From: Corynebacterium marinum DSM 44953
GTDB lineage: Bacteria; Actinomycetota; Actinomycetes; Mycobacteriales; Mycobacteriaceae
DNA: 64,000 nucleotides
Reading direction: 5' to 3'
NCBI RefSeq assembly: GCF_000835165.1
Contig: NZ_CP007790.1
Span: forward strand, 744,001-808,000
Both the position numbers and the translations under genes were made by a program. Under the pieces are notes generated by a model. That model worked only from the letters and a program-made list of their open reading frames with translations, searched no databases and was not told the DNA's origin. Shown in pieces: positions 16,660 through 26,087 of this stretch; within the stretch, counting starts at the first letter, position 1; every line of letters starts with the position of its first letter.

Positions 16660-17679
16660 ATGACCCCCGCGAACCCGTCCCTGCCCATCATCTCCCTGCG
16701 CAAGCTCGTTCACGGCCCCGGCCGCGAGGAGGAGATCGCCCGCCTGCGCCAGGTGACCCACGAGATCGGCTTCTTCTATCTCGCCGACCACGGCGTCCCG
16801 CTGTCCTTCCAGCACGAGATGATCGACGTGGCCAAGGAGTTCTTCGCGCTGCCCAAGGAGCAGAAGTACGAGATCTCCAACCTGGAGAACCCGCACTACC
16901 GGGGTTACGCGGAACTCGGCGACGAACGGACCCAGGGACTGGTGGACTGGCGCGAGCAGATCGACTACGGCGCCGACCTCCCCGCCGCCACCGAGGGACT
17001 GGACACCCACCCGTGGCGCCTCCTGCAGGGCCCGAACCCCTGGCCGAGCGCCATCCCGCGCATGAAGGACCTGGTGACCCGCTGGCAGGAGGACCTGGGC
17101 GAGGTGGGCATGACCCTGCTGCGCGCCTGGGCGGAGTCGCTGGGGCAGGAACGCACGTTCTTCGACGCCGCCTTCGAAGATTCCTACCCGACGATGAAGC
17201 TGGCGCACTACCCGGGCCACGACGGCTCCGAATCCGGCCAGGGCGTCGGCGCGCACCACGATTCCGGCGTACTTACCCTGCTGCTGCTCGAGGACGGCTC
17301 CTCCGGGCTGCAGGTCCAGACCGCCGGGGGCTGGATCGACGCGGACCCGATCACGGACCATTTCGTGGTCAACATCGGCGAGCTGCTGGAGGCCGCCACC
17401 AACGGCTACCTCAAGGCGACCCCGCACCGGGTGCTGCCGCCCGCGCCGGGCACGTCGCGTTTCTCGGTGCCCTACTTCCTGGCCCCGGGCCTGGACGCAC
17501 GCTTCCCGCGGGTCACCCTGCCCCCGGAACTCGCCGCCGACGCCCCCGGCACCGGCGCCGACCTGTCCGACCAGGAGATCTTCGACCTGTGCGGCCGCAA
17601 CACCATCAAGTCGCGCTTCCGCGCCCACCCCGAGACCACCGCGCGCTACCACGCGGAGCTCGCCGCCTCGTTGGCCTGA
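16660..17679 (+). CDS. Isopenicillin N synthase-like 2-oxoglutarate/Fe(II) oxygenase
   Basis: A 339-residue non-haem iron dioxygenase. The N-terminal DIOX_N part (GFFYLADHGVP) is followed by the jelly-roll core with iron ligands in HHDSG (His-x-Asp) and ATPHRV (distal His), and the co-substrate-binding SRFS triplet region near residue 268. The true substrate is unknown; bacterial members act on small metabolites or nucleobases and rarely make beta-lactams. A TGAGGA ribosome binding site precedes the ATG. It stands alone, with tRNA-Gln convergent to it 4 bases past its stop. Confidence 0.88.
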   Translation: MTPANPSLPIISLRKLVHGPGREEEIARLRQVTHEIGFFYLADHGVPLSFQHEMIDVAKEFFALPKEQKYEISNLENPHYRGYAELGDERTQGLVDWREQIDYGADLPAATEGLDTHPWRLLQGPNPWPSAIPRMKDLVTRWQEDLGEVGMTLLRAWAESLGQERTFFDAAFEDSYPTMKLAHYPGHDGSESGQGVGAHHDSGVLTLLLLEDGSSGLQVQTAGGWIDADPITDHFVVNIGELLEAATNGYLKATPHRVLPPAPGTSRFSVPYFLAPGLDARFPRVTLPPELAADAPGTGADLSDQEIFDLCGRNTIKSRFRAHPETTARYHAELAASLA

Positions 17680-17683
17680 ACGG

Positions 17684-17755
17684 CTTCCCCGCCAGGACTC
17701 GAACCTGGAAAGCTGGTACCAAAAACCAGAGTGTTGCCAATTACACCACGGGGAA
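17684..17755 (-). tRNA. tRNA-Gln (TTG)
   Basis: A 72-base cloverleaf on the minus strand: acceptor TTCCCCG/CGGGGAA, D stem GTGT/ACAC, anticodon stem CTGGT/ACCAG with loop TTTTGGT giving anticodon TTG, and T arm CCAGG-TTCGAGT-CCTGG. The CCA end is not encoded. A likely promoter lies upstream at about 17781-17810 on the minus strand (TTTAGT, 18 bases, TACTCT). Confidence 0.95.
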
Positions 17756-17821
17756 ATGCGTCCCAGAGACGCACGATCAGAGTACCCGACACTCGGCTGG
17801 GGACTAAAACCCGGCACGGGA

Positions 17822-17827
17822 TAGGCT
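17822..17827 (+). promoter_or_regulatory. -10 element of a leaderless promoter
   Basis: TAGGCT lies 7 bases before the ATG at 17835, with no ribosome binding site between. Confidence 0.55.
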
Positions 17828-17834
17828 GGGGACC

Positions 17835-18473
17835 ATGGTTCGACAGCGGATGACGGGCAAAGAGCGCCGGGAACAGCTCATTTCGATCGGTCGCACGGTG
17901 TTCGCCGAGCGCGGCTTCGAGGGCACGAGCGTGGAGGAGATCGCCGCGCGCGCCGCGGTGTCCAAGCCCGTGGTCTACGAACACTTCGGCGGGAAGGAAG
18001 GCCTCTACGCCGTGGTGGTCGACCGGGAGATGATCCGCCTCGAGCAGATCATCACCGACGCTCTGTCGAAGGGCCGGTCCCGGGTGCGGGTGGAGCAGGC
18101 GGTCCTCGCGCTGCTGACGTACGTGGAGGAGGAGACCGACGGATTTCTCATCCTCGTGCGCGACCTCGTGCCGGGCAAGGACCAGTCCTACGCCACCCTG
18201 CTCAACACCGCCGTGGGCCAGGTGTCGCACATCCTGGGCAACTCTTTCGAGCGGCAGGGACTCGATCCGCACGTGGCGATCCTCTACGGCCAGGCCCTGG
18301 TGGGCATGGTCTCGATGACCGCCCAGTGGTGGCTGGATGAGCGGGAGCCGGCGAAAGAGGTCGTGGCGGCGCACATCGTCAACCTGTGCTGGAACGGCCT
18401 GGCGGGAATGAGCTCCACGCCGACGCTCTCGGACGAGGTCCAGGAACAGCTCCGTCTGGCAGGGGAGAAGTAG
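17835..18473 (+). CDS. TetR-family regulator upstream of mfd
   Basis: A 212-residue TetR-type regulator: N-terminal helix-turn-helix at residues 10-55 (FAERGFEGTSVEEIAARAAVSKPVVYEHFGGKEGLY) and an all-helical ligand domain with no recognisable ligand. It appears leaderless (TAGGCT 7 bases before ATG). The mfd start codon follows its stop directly, so the two are co-transcribed and translation may be coupled. A regulator in front of mfd is also what I remember from other corynebacteria; its targets are unknown. Confidence 0.88.
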   Translation: MVRQRMTGKERREQLISIGRTVFAERGFEGTSVEEIAARAAVSKPVVYEHFGGKEGLYAVVVDREMIRLEQIITDALSKGRSRVRVEQAVLALLTYVEEETDGFLILVRDLVPGKDQSYATLLNTAVGQVSHILGNSFERQGLDPHVAILYGQALVGMVSMTAQWWLDEREPAKEVVAAHIVNLCWNGLAGMSSTPTLSDEVQEQLRLAGEK

Positions 18474-21400
18474 ATGGCCGGCACGACCCCCGTGAAAAAT
18501 CCGGCGATGCTGGCCGGCCTGCTCAAGGTCGCCGCGACTGACCCGAAGCTCAAGGGCATGACCGCCAACGTCGGCGCGGGCAGGCTCCACCTGACAGGCA
18601 TCGACCAGGTGCGCCCCTGGGCGGTGGGCGTGCTGGCGCACCACGCGCCGGTGCTGCTGGTCACCGCCACCGGCCGCGAGGCCGAGGACCTCACCGCCGA
18701 GCTGCGCGCCATGCTGGGGGAGAAGGTCGTGTGGTTCCCCTCCTGGGAGACGCTCCCGCACGAGCGCCTGAGCCCCGGCGTGGACACCATCGGTCAGCGG
18801 GCCCGCGTCCTCGATCTGATTGCCGGGGGTTCGGTGTCGGTCGTCGTCACCGCCGCCCGCGGTTTCTGCCAGCCCCTGCTCGAGACGGCCGAGGGGCGCG
18901 AGCCCATCCGTCTACGGGAGGGGGCGGAGCACGACTTCGCCGGGCTGACCGAGCAGCTGGTGTTCCGGGCCTACAACAACGTGGACATGGTGGCCCGGCG
19001 CGGCGAGTTCGCCACCCGCGGCGGCATCCTCGACGTCTTTCCCACCACCGCCGACCATCCGGTGCGCGTGGAGTTCTGGGGCGACGAGGTCACCGAGATC
19101 CGGCAGTTCTCCGTCGCCGACCAGCGCACGGACCCGGACATCGAGGTCGGGTCCCTGGAGATCTACCCGGCCCGCGAACTGCCCATCACGGGGGACATCG
19201 CGCAGCGGGCAGGCGAGCTGGCGCTCAAGCACCCCGGCAACGCGACCCTCGTGGAGCTGCTGACGAAGATCTCCGACCGCATCCCGGCGGACGGGATGGA
19301 GGCGCTGATCCCTGCGCTCGTCGACACGCGGATGGTCACGTTGCCGGAGCTGATGCCCGCGGACACCCACCTCGTGCTGGTGGGCCCGGAGAAGATCCGC
19401 ACCCGCATCGCGGACCTGGCGGCCACCGACGCGGAGTTCCTCGCCGCCGGCTGGGAGGCCGCCGCCATGGGTGCGTCCGGTCCCGTCGCCGCGGAGGGCC
19501 TCGACCTGGCGGCCTCCGCCTACCGCTCCTATGAATCGCTCCAGGTCACCGCGCAGAAATCCGGGCTGCCGTGGTGGACCTTCTCCCCACCCGGCATGTT
19601 CGAGGCCGACGAGGCGGAGGTCCTGCCGCTGGACTTCGAACCCGGCCCGACCCCGCGTGGCGACGCCGCCCAGATCGCCGAAATGATGTCGCTGCTGCTC
19701 GCGCACACCACCGCGGGCGGCCGTGCCGCCTTCATCGCCCCCGCCCAGGGCGCGATCAAGCGCATGGTGGAGCGTTTCGCCGAGGCAGGCATCCCGGCGA
19801 AGACGGCCACCCCGGGCTGGGAGCCCAGCCCCGGCGAGGTCACGCTCTACCAGGCGCTCAGCCACGGCGGCGTGGTGTTCCCCAAGGTGCGCAAACACCG
19901 GGACGCAGAGGCCCTGCCGCTGGTGGTCATCACCGAAACGGACCTGACCGGCAACCGCGTCGGCGACATCGCGGGCGCCAAGCGGCGCCCCGCGCGCAAG
20001 CGCAACCGCGTCGATCCCCTGGCACTGAAGACCGGCGACTTCGTCGTCCACGAGACCCACGGCATCGGCCGGTTCCTCAAGATGGCGGAGCGGACGATCC
20101 ACGCGGGCGACGAGACGTCGAGACGCGAGTACATCGTCCTCGAGTACGCCCCAGCCAAGCGCGGCCAGCCCGCAGACCAGCTGTGGGTCCCCATGGATTC
20201 GCTGGAGCTGCTGAGCAAGTACTCCGGCGGAGAGTCGCCGACCCTGTCGAAGATGGGCGGCTCCGACTGGAAGAACACGAAGAAGAAGGCCCGGGCCGCC
20301 GTCCGCGAGATCGCCGGCGAACTCGTCGAGCTCTACGCCAAGCGCCAGTCCGCCCCCGGGCACCCCTTCGCCCCGGACACCCCGTGGCAGAAGGAGATGG
20401 AGGACAACTTCCCCTTCGTCGAGACCGAGGACCAGATGCTCGCCATCGACGCCGTCAAGTCGGACATGGAGGCGCACGCCCCCATGGACCGCGTCATCGT
20501 CGGCGACGTCGGCTACGGCAAGACGGAGGTCGCCGTGCGCGCCGCCTTCAAGGCCGTCCAGGACGGCCGGCAGGTGGCGGTCCTCGTCCCCACGACGCTG
20601 CTCGCCCAGCAGCACCAGTCCACCTTCGAGGAGCGCATGGCGGGTTTCCCCGTGACCATCCGCGGGCTCTCCCGTTTCACCTCCACCGCGGAGTCGAAGG
20701 AAGTCCTCGCGGGGCTCGCCGACGGGTCGGTGGACATCGTCATCGGCACCCACCGCATCCTGCAGACCGGCGTCCGCTGGAAGAACCTCGGCCTCATCAT
20801 CGTCGACGAGGAGCAACGCTTCGGCGTCGAGCACAAGGAGCACATCAAAGCCCTGCGGACGAACGTCGACGTGCTCACCATGTCCGCCACCCCCATCCCG
20901 CGCACCCTGGAGATGTCGATGGCCGGCATCCGCGAGATGACCACCATCCTCACCCCGCCGGAGGACCGCCACCCGGTCCTCACCTACGTCGGCGCGCAGG
21001 AGGACAAGCAGATCGCCGCGTCCATCCGCCGCGAGCTGCTCCGCGACGGCCAGGTCTTCTTCATCCACAACAAGGTCGCCGACATCGAGAAGAAGGCCCG
21101 TGAACTGCGCGACCTGGTGCCCGAGGCGCGCGTCGTCGTCGCCCACGGCCAGATGAGCGAGGAACAGCTGGAGAAAACCGTCCAGGGGTTCTGGGACCGC
21201 GAATACGACGTCCTCGTGTGCACCACCATCGTGGAGACCGGCCTGGACATCGCCAACGCCAACACCCTCATCGTGGAGAACGCCCATCACATGGGCCTCT
21301 CGCAGCTCCACCAGCTCCGCGGCCGCGTCGGCCGATCCCGCGAGCGCGGCTACGCCTACTTCCTCTACCCCAAGGGCGCGACGCTCACCGAGAACTCCTA

Positions 21401-22169
21401 CGACCGCCTGGCCACCATCGCCCAGCACAACGACCTCGGAGCCGGCATGGCCGTGGCGATGAAGGACCTGGAGATGCGCGGGGCGGGCAACGTCCTCGGC
21501 GCGCAGCAGTCCGGCCACATCGCAGGCGTCGGCTTCGACCTCTACGTCCGGCTCGTCGGCGAAGCCGTCGAGGCGTACAAGGCGCTGGCCCGGGGCGAGG
21601 CGCTCGACGCCACCGACCAGGGTCCGAAGGAGATCCGCATCGACCTTCCCGTCGACGCGCACATCCCCGAGTCCTACATCAACTCCGAGCGGCTGCGCCT
21701 CGAGGTCTACCGCAAGCTCGCCGCCTCCCACAATGACACGGACCTGCAGCTGGCGGTCGAGGAGATGGAGGACCGTTTCGGTCCCGTCCCCGAGGTCGTC
21801 TCCCGGCTGCTCTCCGTCGCCCGCCTGCGCCACCAGGCCCGGCGCGCCGGGGTCTCCGAGATCATCGTGCAGGGCACCCGCATCAAGGTCGGTGCCGTCG
21901 AGCTGCCGGACTCGAAGCAGGTGCGGCTCAAGCGGCTCTACCCGGGTTCGTCCTACCGGGCCGCCGCGAAGGCGATCCAGCTGTCCTTCCCCAAGGCCGG
22001 CCGCGGCGCCGGACAGCCCAACCTCCGCGACGTCGAGCTCATCCAGTGGATGGCGGACTTCCTCTCCGCCATGTTCGACGTCGCCGAGGTCGACGTCTCC
22101 GGCGGGGTCGTCGCCCCGGAGGCACCGGCTAAAAAGCAGGTCTTCAGCGTCACGGAAGTCAAGCGCTAG
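18474..22169 (+). CDS. mfd: Transcription-repair coupling factor
   Basis: A 1231-residue DNA translocase that removes RNA polymerase stalled at lesions and recruits UvrA. The N-terminal third is the UvrB-like module; the RNA polymerase-interacting domain begins near residue 517 (TGDFVVHETHGIGRFLKM); the helicase has Walker A GDVGYGKTE near residue 677 and the DEEQ box near residue 775 (VDEEQRFGVEHKE), followed by SATPIPRTLEMS and the LRGRVGRS motif; the C-terminal D7 domain starts near residue 1050. The length matches actinobacterial Mfd. It directly follows the TetR gene and ends at an inverted repeat. Confidence 0.97.
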   Translation: MAGTTPVKNPAMLAGLLKVAATDPKLKGMTANVGAGRLHLTGIDQVRPWAVGVLAHHAPVLLVTATGREAEDLTAELRAMLGEKVVWFPSWETLPHERLSPGVDTIGQRARVLDLIAGGSVSVVVTAARGFCQPLLETAEGREPIRLREGAEHDFAGLTEQLVFRAYNNVDMVARRGEFATRGGILDVFPTTADHPVRVEFWGDEVTEIRQFSVADQRTDPDIEVGSLEIYPARELPITGDIAQRAGELALKHPGNATLVELLTKISDRIPADGMEALIPALVDTRMVTLPELMPADTHLVLVGPEKIRTRIADLAATDAEFLAAGWEAAAMGASGPVAAEGLDLAASAYRSYESLQVTAQKSGLPWWTFSPPGMFEADEAEVLPLDFEPGPTPRGDAAQIAEMMSLLLAHTTAGGRAAFIAPAQGAIKRMVERFAEAGIPAKTATPGWEPSPGEVTLYQALSHGGVVFPKVRKHRDAEALPLVVITETDLTGNRVGDIAGAKRRPARKRNRVDPLALKTGDFVVHETHGIGRFLKMAERTIHAGDETSRREYIVLEYAPAKRGQPADQLWVPMDSLELLSKYSGGESPTLSKMGGSDWKNTKKKARAAVREIAGELVELYAKRQSAPGHPFAPDTPWQKEMEDNFPFVETEDQMLAIDAVKSDMEAHAPMDRVIVGDVGYGKTEVAVRAAFKAVQDGRQVAVLVPTTLLAQQHQSTFEERMAGFPVTIRGLSRFTSTAESKEVLAGLADGSVDIVIGTHRILQTGVRWKNLGLIIVDEEQRFGVEHKEHIKALRTNVDVLTMSATPIPRTLEMSMAGIREMTTILTPPEDRHPVLTYVGAQEDKQIAASIRRELLRDGQVFFIHNKVADIEKKARELRDLVPEARVVVAHGQMSEEQLEKTVQGFWDREYDVLVCTTIVETGLDIANANTLIVENAHHMGLSQLHQLRGRVGRSRERGYAYFLYPKGATLTENSYDRLATIAQHNDLGAGMAVAMKDLEMRGAGNVLGAQQSGHIAGVGFDLYVRLVGEAVEAYKALARGEALDATDQGPKEIRIDLPVDAHIPESYINSERLRLEVYRKLAASHNDTDLQLAVEEMEDRFGPVPEVVSRLLSVARLRHQARRAGVSEIIVQGTRIKVGAVELPDSKQVRLKRLYPGSSYRAAAKAIQLSFPKAGRGAGQPNLRDVELIQWMADFLSAMFDVAEVDVSGGVVAPEAPAKKQVFSVTEVKR

Positions 22170-22185
22170 GCAATTCGGGTCACCC

Positions 22186-22220
22186 GTGCCTGTGGATGAC
22201 CCCGGGTAGTCCACAGGCAC
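22186..22220 (+). terminator. Probable mfd terminator
   Basis: Perfect 11-bp inverted repeat GTGCCTGTGGA (22186-22196) with TCCACAGGCAC (22210-22220), 16 bases after the mfd stop. There is no T run. Confidence 0.55.
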
Positions 22221-22269
22221 CGCCCTCAGCTTATCGACGCCCTCTTCCCCGCCCCCTACTCTCCGGGGC

Positions 22270-23430
22270 ATGGATGTCGTGACCGCACTGGAAGCCCTCG
22301 GGGGCCAGGGAGTCGCGCTGCTCGATGCGATCCACTCCGGGCAGCTCGACCGCCGCCGCCTCATCGACCTCGGACACCCCTTATCGACTGCGGCCAAATG
22401 GACCAACCTGGCTGCCATCTTCTTCGGTCCGACCCGTTCCCGCCGCCGCCAGGCGGCGGCCGTTGCGGCGGCGCGCGAGGGGCGCCTGTCGATTGACGCG
22501 ATGGTGGTCGTCGATAAGCATGCGCGGAAACTACTCAAGGATGCGCCCGTCGACGTATGGGAGCTGCGCGCCGAGCTGTGCGCGCTGACCGGCACAGTCG
22601 ACGAGATCGACCGGGCCGCCGCGGCGCGGGTGCGTGATCTCAACCGTAGGGTCACCGACGCCGAGAAGAAGGCCTTCGGCCGGCGTTCGCTCAAGGGCGG
22701 CAAGAACTCCGACGCCCAGGGGCTGCGCACCGTCACCGTGACCCTGCCCGAGCGCATGATGGCCGATATGCTGGCGCCACTGCGGGATACCGCCGGGCGG
22801 CTGCGTAGCGATAACCCGCTACTCAGCTACGAGCAGGCCATGGCCGATGCCGTGGTGGCGCACGTCTCGGGCGGTGCGGGACCGGCGGCGCCGGGGAAGT
22901 TCACCCCGCTGGTGGTCATCGGCCTGCCCGACTGGGCGAAGCTGCAGCACAACGAGGGCGACGAGACCGTCTTCGCGCTCACCGACGGGACCACCATCAC
23001 CGGCGCCGAGCTCGTTCGCGGCCGGATGGCGGAGCACCACCTCGTCGGCGTCTACGACCCTGTCGAAGGCCCCGTCAACCTCTACCGGGAGAGCCGCCTG
23101 GCGAACACCAAACAGCGCACCCTGCTCTCAGCGGAGACGATCCTCTGCCCCAACCCCGGGTGCACGACCTCAGCCGCCGAATGCCAGGTCCACCACCTGG
23201 CGGCCTGGAAGTTCGGTGGCGACACCAACCTGGGCAACCTGTCCATGGCGTGCAAGGTGCACAACGCCCGCAACGACGACGATCCGGACGACCCGCCCCG
23301 CAACGGGCGACTGGCCCGCGCCCCCGGCAGGATCGTGTTCCACCCGCCAGACGGGAGACCGGCCGAAACCAACCGGCACCCCATCCGGGAACTCTCCGCG
23401 GCCGGCCTGGTAGCCGTCGGCCGTTGCTGA
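22270..23430 (+). CDS. DUF222 / HNH endonuclease-domain protein (13E12-like)
   Basis: A 386-residue protein of the actinobacterial DUF222-HNH group. The N-terminal two thirds are helical and basic; the C-terminal HNH nuclease fold runs from about residue 293 (CPNPGC) through CQVHHLAAWKFGGDTNLGNLSMACKVHN, with zinc-type cysteines and the His-His pair. These genes are often present in several copies per genome and in mycobacteria are linked to REP13E12 elements; no mobility gene or repeat is visible here. A TACTCT box lies 7 bases before the ATG (leaderless type). The stop lies one base from the convergent nadA stop. Confidence 0.85.
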   Translation: MDVVTALEALGGQGVALLDAIHSGQLDRRRLIDLGHPLSTAAKWTNLAAIFFGPTRSRRRQAAAVAAAREGRLSIDAMVVVDKHARKLLKDAPVDVWELRAELCALTGTVDEIDRAAAARVRDLNRRVTDAEKKAFGRRSLKGGKNSDAQGLRTVTVTLPERMMADMLAPLRDTAGRLRSDNPLLSYEQAMADAVVAHVSGGAGPAAPGKFTPLVVIGLPDWAKLQHNEGDETVFALTDGTTITGAELVRGRMAEHHLVGVYDPVEGPVNLYRESRLANTKQRTLLSAETILCPNPGCTTSAAECQVHHLAAWKFGGDTNLGNLSMACKVHNARNDDDPDDPPRNGRLARAPGRIVFHPPDGRPAETNRHPIRELSAAGLVAVGRC

Positions 23431-23431
23431 C

Positions 23432-24475
23432 CTACTCCCCGAGGCCCGGCTGCCCCACGGCGATCATGCGCTCGAGCGAGGCGCGGGCCGCGTCGGCGGT
23501 GTCGGCGGGCACGTCGACCTCGTCTGCGCCTAAGGCGAGGGCGCGCAGGAGCGCGGCGGGGGTGATCATCTTCATGTAGGAGCAGGAGGCGCGGTCGTTG
23601 ACTGCCCGGAAGTCGATGTCCGGGGCGGTCTTGCGCAGCTGGTGGAGCATGCCGATCTCGGTGGCGACGAGGACGGTGCCCGAACCCTGGCGGTCGGCGG
23701 CGTCGAGCATCTGGCCGGTGGAGAGCATGTGGACGCGTTCCGGCTCGACGATGCCCTCGCCGGCGAGGTAGATCGCGGAGTTCGCGCAGCCGCACTCCGG
23801 GTGGATGTAAAGGTCCGCCTCGGGGTTTTCCGCGGCGCGGCGGGCCAGCTCGGGGCCGCTGATGCCCGCGTGGACGTGGCATTCGCCGGCCCAGATGTGC
23901 ATGTTCTCTCGGCCGGTCTCGCGCTTGACGTGGGCGCCGAGGAACTGGTCCGGATTGAACAGGATCTCCTTGTCGGCGGGCAGGGAGTCGACGACGTCGA
24001 CCGCGTTGGACGAGGTGCAGCAGACGTCGGTGAGCGCCTTCACGTCGGCGGTGGTGTTGACGTAGGAGACCACCAGGGCGTCGGGGTGCTCTGCCTTCCA
24101 CTCGGCGAGCTGCTCCGCGGTGATGGAGTCGGCCAGGGAGCAGCCGGCGCGCTCATCCGGGATGAGGACGGTCTTCTCGGGGGAGAGGATCTTGGCGGAT
24201 TCGGCCATGAAGTGGACGCCGCAGAAGACGATGACGTCGGCGTCGGTCTCCGCGGCGATGCGGGAGAGGCCGAGGGAGTCACCGGTGTGGTGGGCGATGT
24301 CCTGGATTTCGGGGATCTGGTAGTTGTGGGCCAGGATCACGGCGTTGCGTTCCGCGGCGAGGCGCCTGACCTCGGCCGCCCACTCCTCATCGGCCTCGAG
24401 GCCGGTCCAGCCTTCAGGGCCGTCGACGACCCTGTCGAGCAGCGGGGATGCGAGCGGGGACAGTTTCTGAGCCAC
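23432..24475 (-). CDS. nadA: Quinolinate synthase
   Basis: A 347-residue iron-sulfur enzyme that condenses iminoaspartate with dihydroxyacetone phosphate to quinolinate in NAD synthesis. Three cysteine regions expected to hold the 4Fe-4S cluster are visible: [18 protein letters not shown] and RASCSYMK. The [19 protein letters not shown] segment is the usual N-terminal signature. The frame extends upstream, but GTG 24475 is preceded by AAGGAG at a good distance and gives the normal length. nadB and nadC are not next to it in this window. It is convergent with the HNH gene. Confidence 0.94.
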   Translation of the reverse strand: MAQKLSPLASPLLDRVVDGPEGWTGLEADEEWAAEVRRLAAERNAVILAHNYQIPEIQDIAHHTGDSLGLSRIAAETDADVIVFCGVHFMAESAKILSPEKTVLIPDERAGCSLADSITAEQLAEWKAEHPDALVVSYVNTTADVKALTDVCCTSSNAVDVVDSLPADKEILFNPDQFLGAHVKRETGRENMHIWAGECHVHAGISGPELARRAAENPEADLYIHPECGCANSAIYLAGEGIVEPERVHMLSTGQMLDAADRQGSGTVLVATEIGMLHQLRKTAPDIDFRAVNDRASCSYMKMITPAALLRALALGADEVDVPADTADAARASLERMIAVGQPGLGE

Positions 24476-24573
24476 GATTTCTCCTTCTAGCCCGGGTTGG
24501 ACGGAACAAGTATCCCAGACGAACACGTCGCGGACGAAATACCTCCGCTCCAGCTTCGGCCGCGCCGGGGTGT

Positions 24574-26046
24574 CTACAGGCTGAGCGTGCCCTGCGACAG
24601 CCCCCACACCGCGCCGCCCGCCGCCGCGAGGAGCAGCGCCACGACGGCCCATTCGAAGGTGTTGAACAGACGCTCGCTGGCCTGCAGCCTCGTCCATACG
24701 TAGGGGACCAGTCCGGGGAGGACGGCCAGGGCCCCGAAGAGCAGGTAGGTGAGGTCGGCGGCATAGAAGAGCCAGCAGGCGTAGAGGAGGGCGACGACGC
24801 CGACGACCAGATGCCGCCGGTTGTCCCCGCGGGAGACGGTGGGGCCGCTGTCGTCGAAGAGCTCGCCGGCGTGGGGGTGGGAGAATCCCCGCCCGCGTGC
24901 CGCGAGGAGCACCAGATACAGGGCGGAGAAGAGGTAGGGAACGAGGTAGAGGACCGTCGCCAACTGCACCATGGAGATGTAGGCGGTCTCATTGAGGAAG
25001 AAGATCACCACAGTGATCTGGATGACCACGCTGGATGCGAGCTGGGCGGCCCAGGGTGCACCGGCGATGTTCACGGCCCCGAGGCGGCGGGGCAGCAGGC
25101 CGTCGAACGCCATCATCGCCACCGGTTCCGCGCAGAGCATCTGCCAGGAGACGTAGGCGCCGAGGACGGACAGGCACAGCCCCAGCGAGATCAGCGCCGC
25201 GCCCCAGGGGCCGACGACTACCTCGAGGACGGAGGCCATGGAGTTGTCGGGGAGCGCGGCCAGCTCCTCCTGGGTGAGTACCCCGTAGGAGAGGGTGGAC
25301 ACGCTGACCAGGAGTGCCAGGACGGTGAGGAAGCCGATGATGGTGGCCCGGCCGACGTCGCGACGCGACCGCGCCTGTTTGGAATACACGGAGGCGCCCT
25401 CGATGCCGATGAACACCCACACGGTGAAGAGCATGATCCCCTGGACCTGATCGAAGACGGAGCCGGTCGACCCGCCGGTCGACCAGAGGTCCAGGGTGAA
25501 GCGCTCCCAGCTGAAGCCGAGGAAGGCCACCAGGACGATGAAAGCGCCGATGGGCACCAGCTTGGCCACGGTGGTCACGGCGTTCATGAACGCGGCCTGT
25601 TTCACGCCCCGGGAGAGCACCGCGAAGATGGTCCACGTCAGGGCGGAGACGGCCACGGCCGTCGCGACGGGGTGGTCGGGTCCGAAGACCGGGACATAAT
25701 GGCCGATCGTGTTGAAGAACAGGGTGGCGTAGCCGACCTGGGCGATCACTGAGCCGAGCCAGTAGCCCCAGCCGGAGGCGAAGCCGATGTAGTCGCCCAG
25801 GCCGGCACGGACATAGGAGTACACGCCCGCGTCGAGGTGAGGCCTGCGCACCGCGAGAACCTGGAAGACGAAGGCGATGGCGAGCATGCCCACGCCGGAG
25901 AGCACCCAGCCGATGAGCATCGCGCCAGGCCCGGCCGCTGAGGCAACGTTCTGGGGGAGGGAGAATATTCCGGAGCCGATGGTGGAGCCGATGATCAGGG
26001 CCACCAGGCTCCACATAGTCACGGTGTGCGTTCGGTTGGTCGTCAC
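24574..26046 (-). CDS. lysI: Basic amino acid APC permease (LysI-like)
   Basis: A 490-residue membrane protein with about 12-13 helices of the basic amino acid/antiporter branch of the APC superfamily. The first helix carries the [16 protein letters not shown] substrate-loop motif. I identify it with the L-lysine permease LysI because C. glutamicum lysI sits in the same neighbourhood (before mazG, por genes and eno) and has similar length; arginine:ornithine exchangers are the close alternative. Translation starts at GTG, 6 bases after a TACTGT -10-like box, so it is probably leaderless. It is divergent from mazG, with only 41 bases between the starts. Confidence 0.8.
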   Translation of the reverse strand: MTTNRTHTVTMWSLVALIIGSTIGSGIFSLPQNVASAAGPGAMLIGWVLSGVGMLAIAFVFQVLAVRRPHLDAGVYSYVRAGLGDYIGFASGWGYWLGSVIAQVGYATLFFNTIGHYVPVFGPDHPVATAVAVSALTWTIFAVLSRGVKQAAFMNAVTTVAKLVPIGAFIVLVAFLGFSWERFTLDLWSTGGSTGSVFDQVQGIMLFTVWVFIGIEGASVYSKQARSRRDVGRATIIGFLTVLALLVSVSTLSYGVLTQEELAALPDNSMASVLEVVVGPWGAALISLGLCLSVLGAYVSWQMLCAEPVAMMAFDGLLPRRLGAVNIAGAPWAAQLASSVVIQITVVIFFLNETAYISMVQLATVLYLVPYLFSALYLVLLAARGRGFSHPHAGELFDDSGPTVSRGDNRRHLVVGVVALLYACWLFYAADLTYLLFGALAVLPGLVPYVWTRLQASERLFNTFEWAVVALLLAAAGGAVWGLSQGTLSL

Positions 26047-26075
26047 GGGTTCACAGTAGTGCGCCGCCGGGGATT

Positions 26076-26081
26076 TAGGAT
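26076..26081 (+). promoter_or_regulatory. -10 element of a leaderless mazG promoter
   Basis: TAGGAT lies 6 bases before the mazG ATG at 26088; no ribosome binding site is present. Confidence 0.55.
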
Positions 26082-26087
26082 GGGCAC

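Noticed and set aside
17757..17773. TGCGTC-N5-GACGCA as an operator of the TetR gene before mfd
   Set aside because: It lies next to the tRNA-Gln 5' end and is better explained as a hairpin in the tRNA precursor; it is about 60 bases from the TetR start.
22186..22220. DnaA-box-like TGTGGATGA near the mfd end
   Set aside because: It has a mismatch to the consensus, only one copy exists, and the bases are explained as an arm of a terminator-like hairpin.
18912..22757. Open frame of 1281 codons opposite mfd
   Set aside because: Same cause: codon-position GC bias of mfd keeps the opposite frame open. No ribosome site and no recognisable protein.
22270..23430. HNH gene as part of a mobile REP13E12-like element
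   Set aside because: No direct or inverted repeats, integrase or tRNA target flank it; only the domain type recalls such elements.
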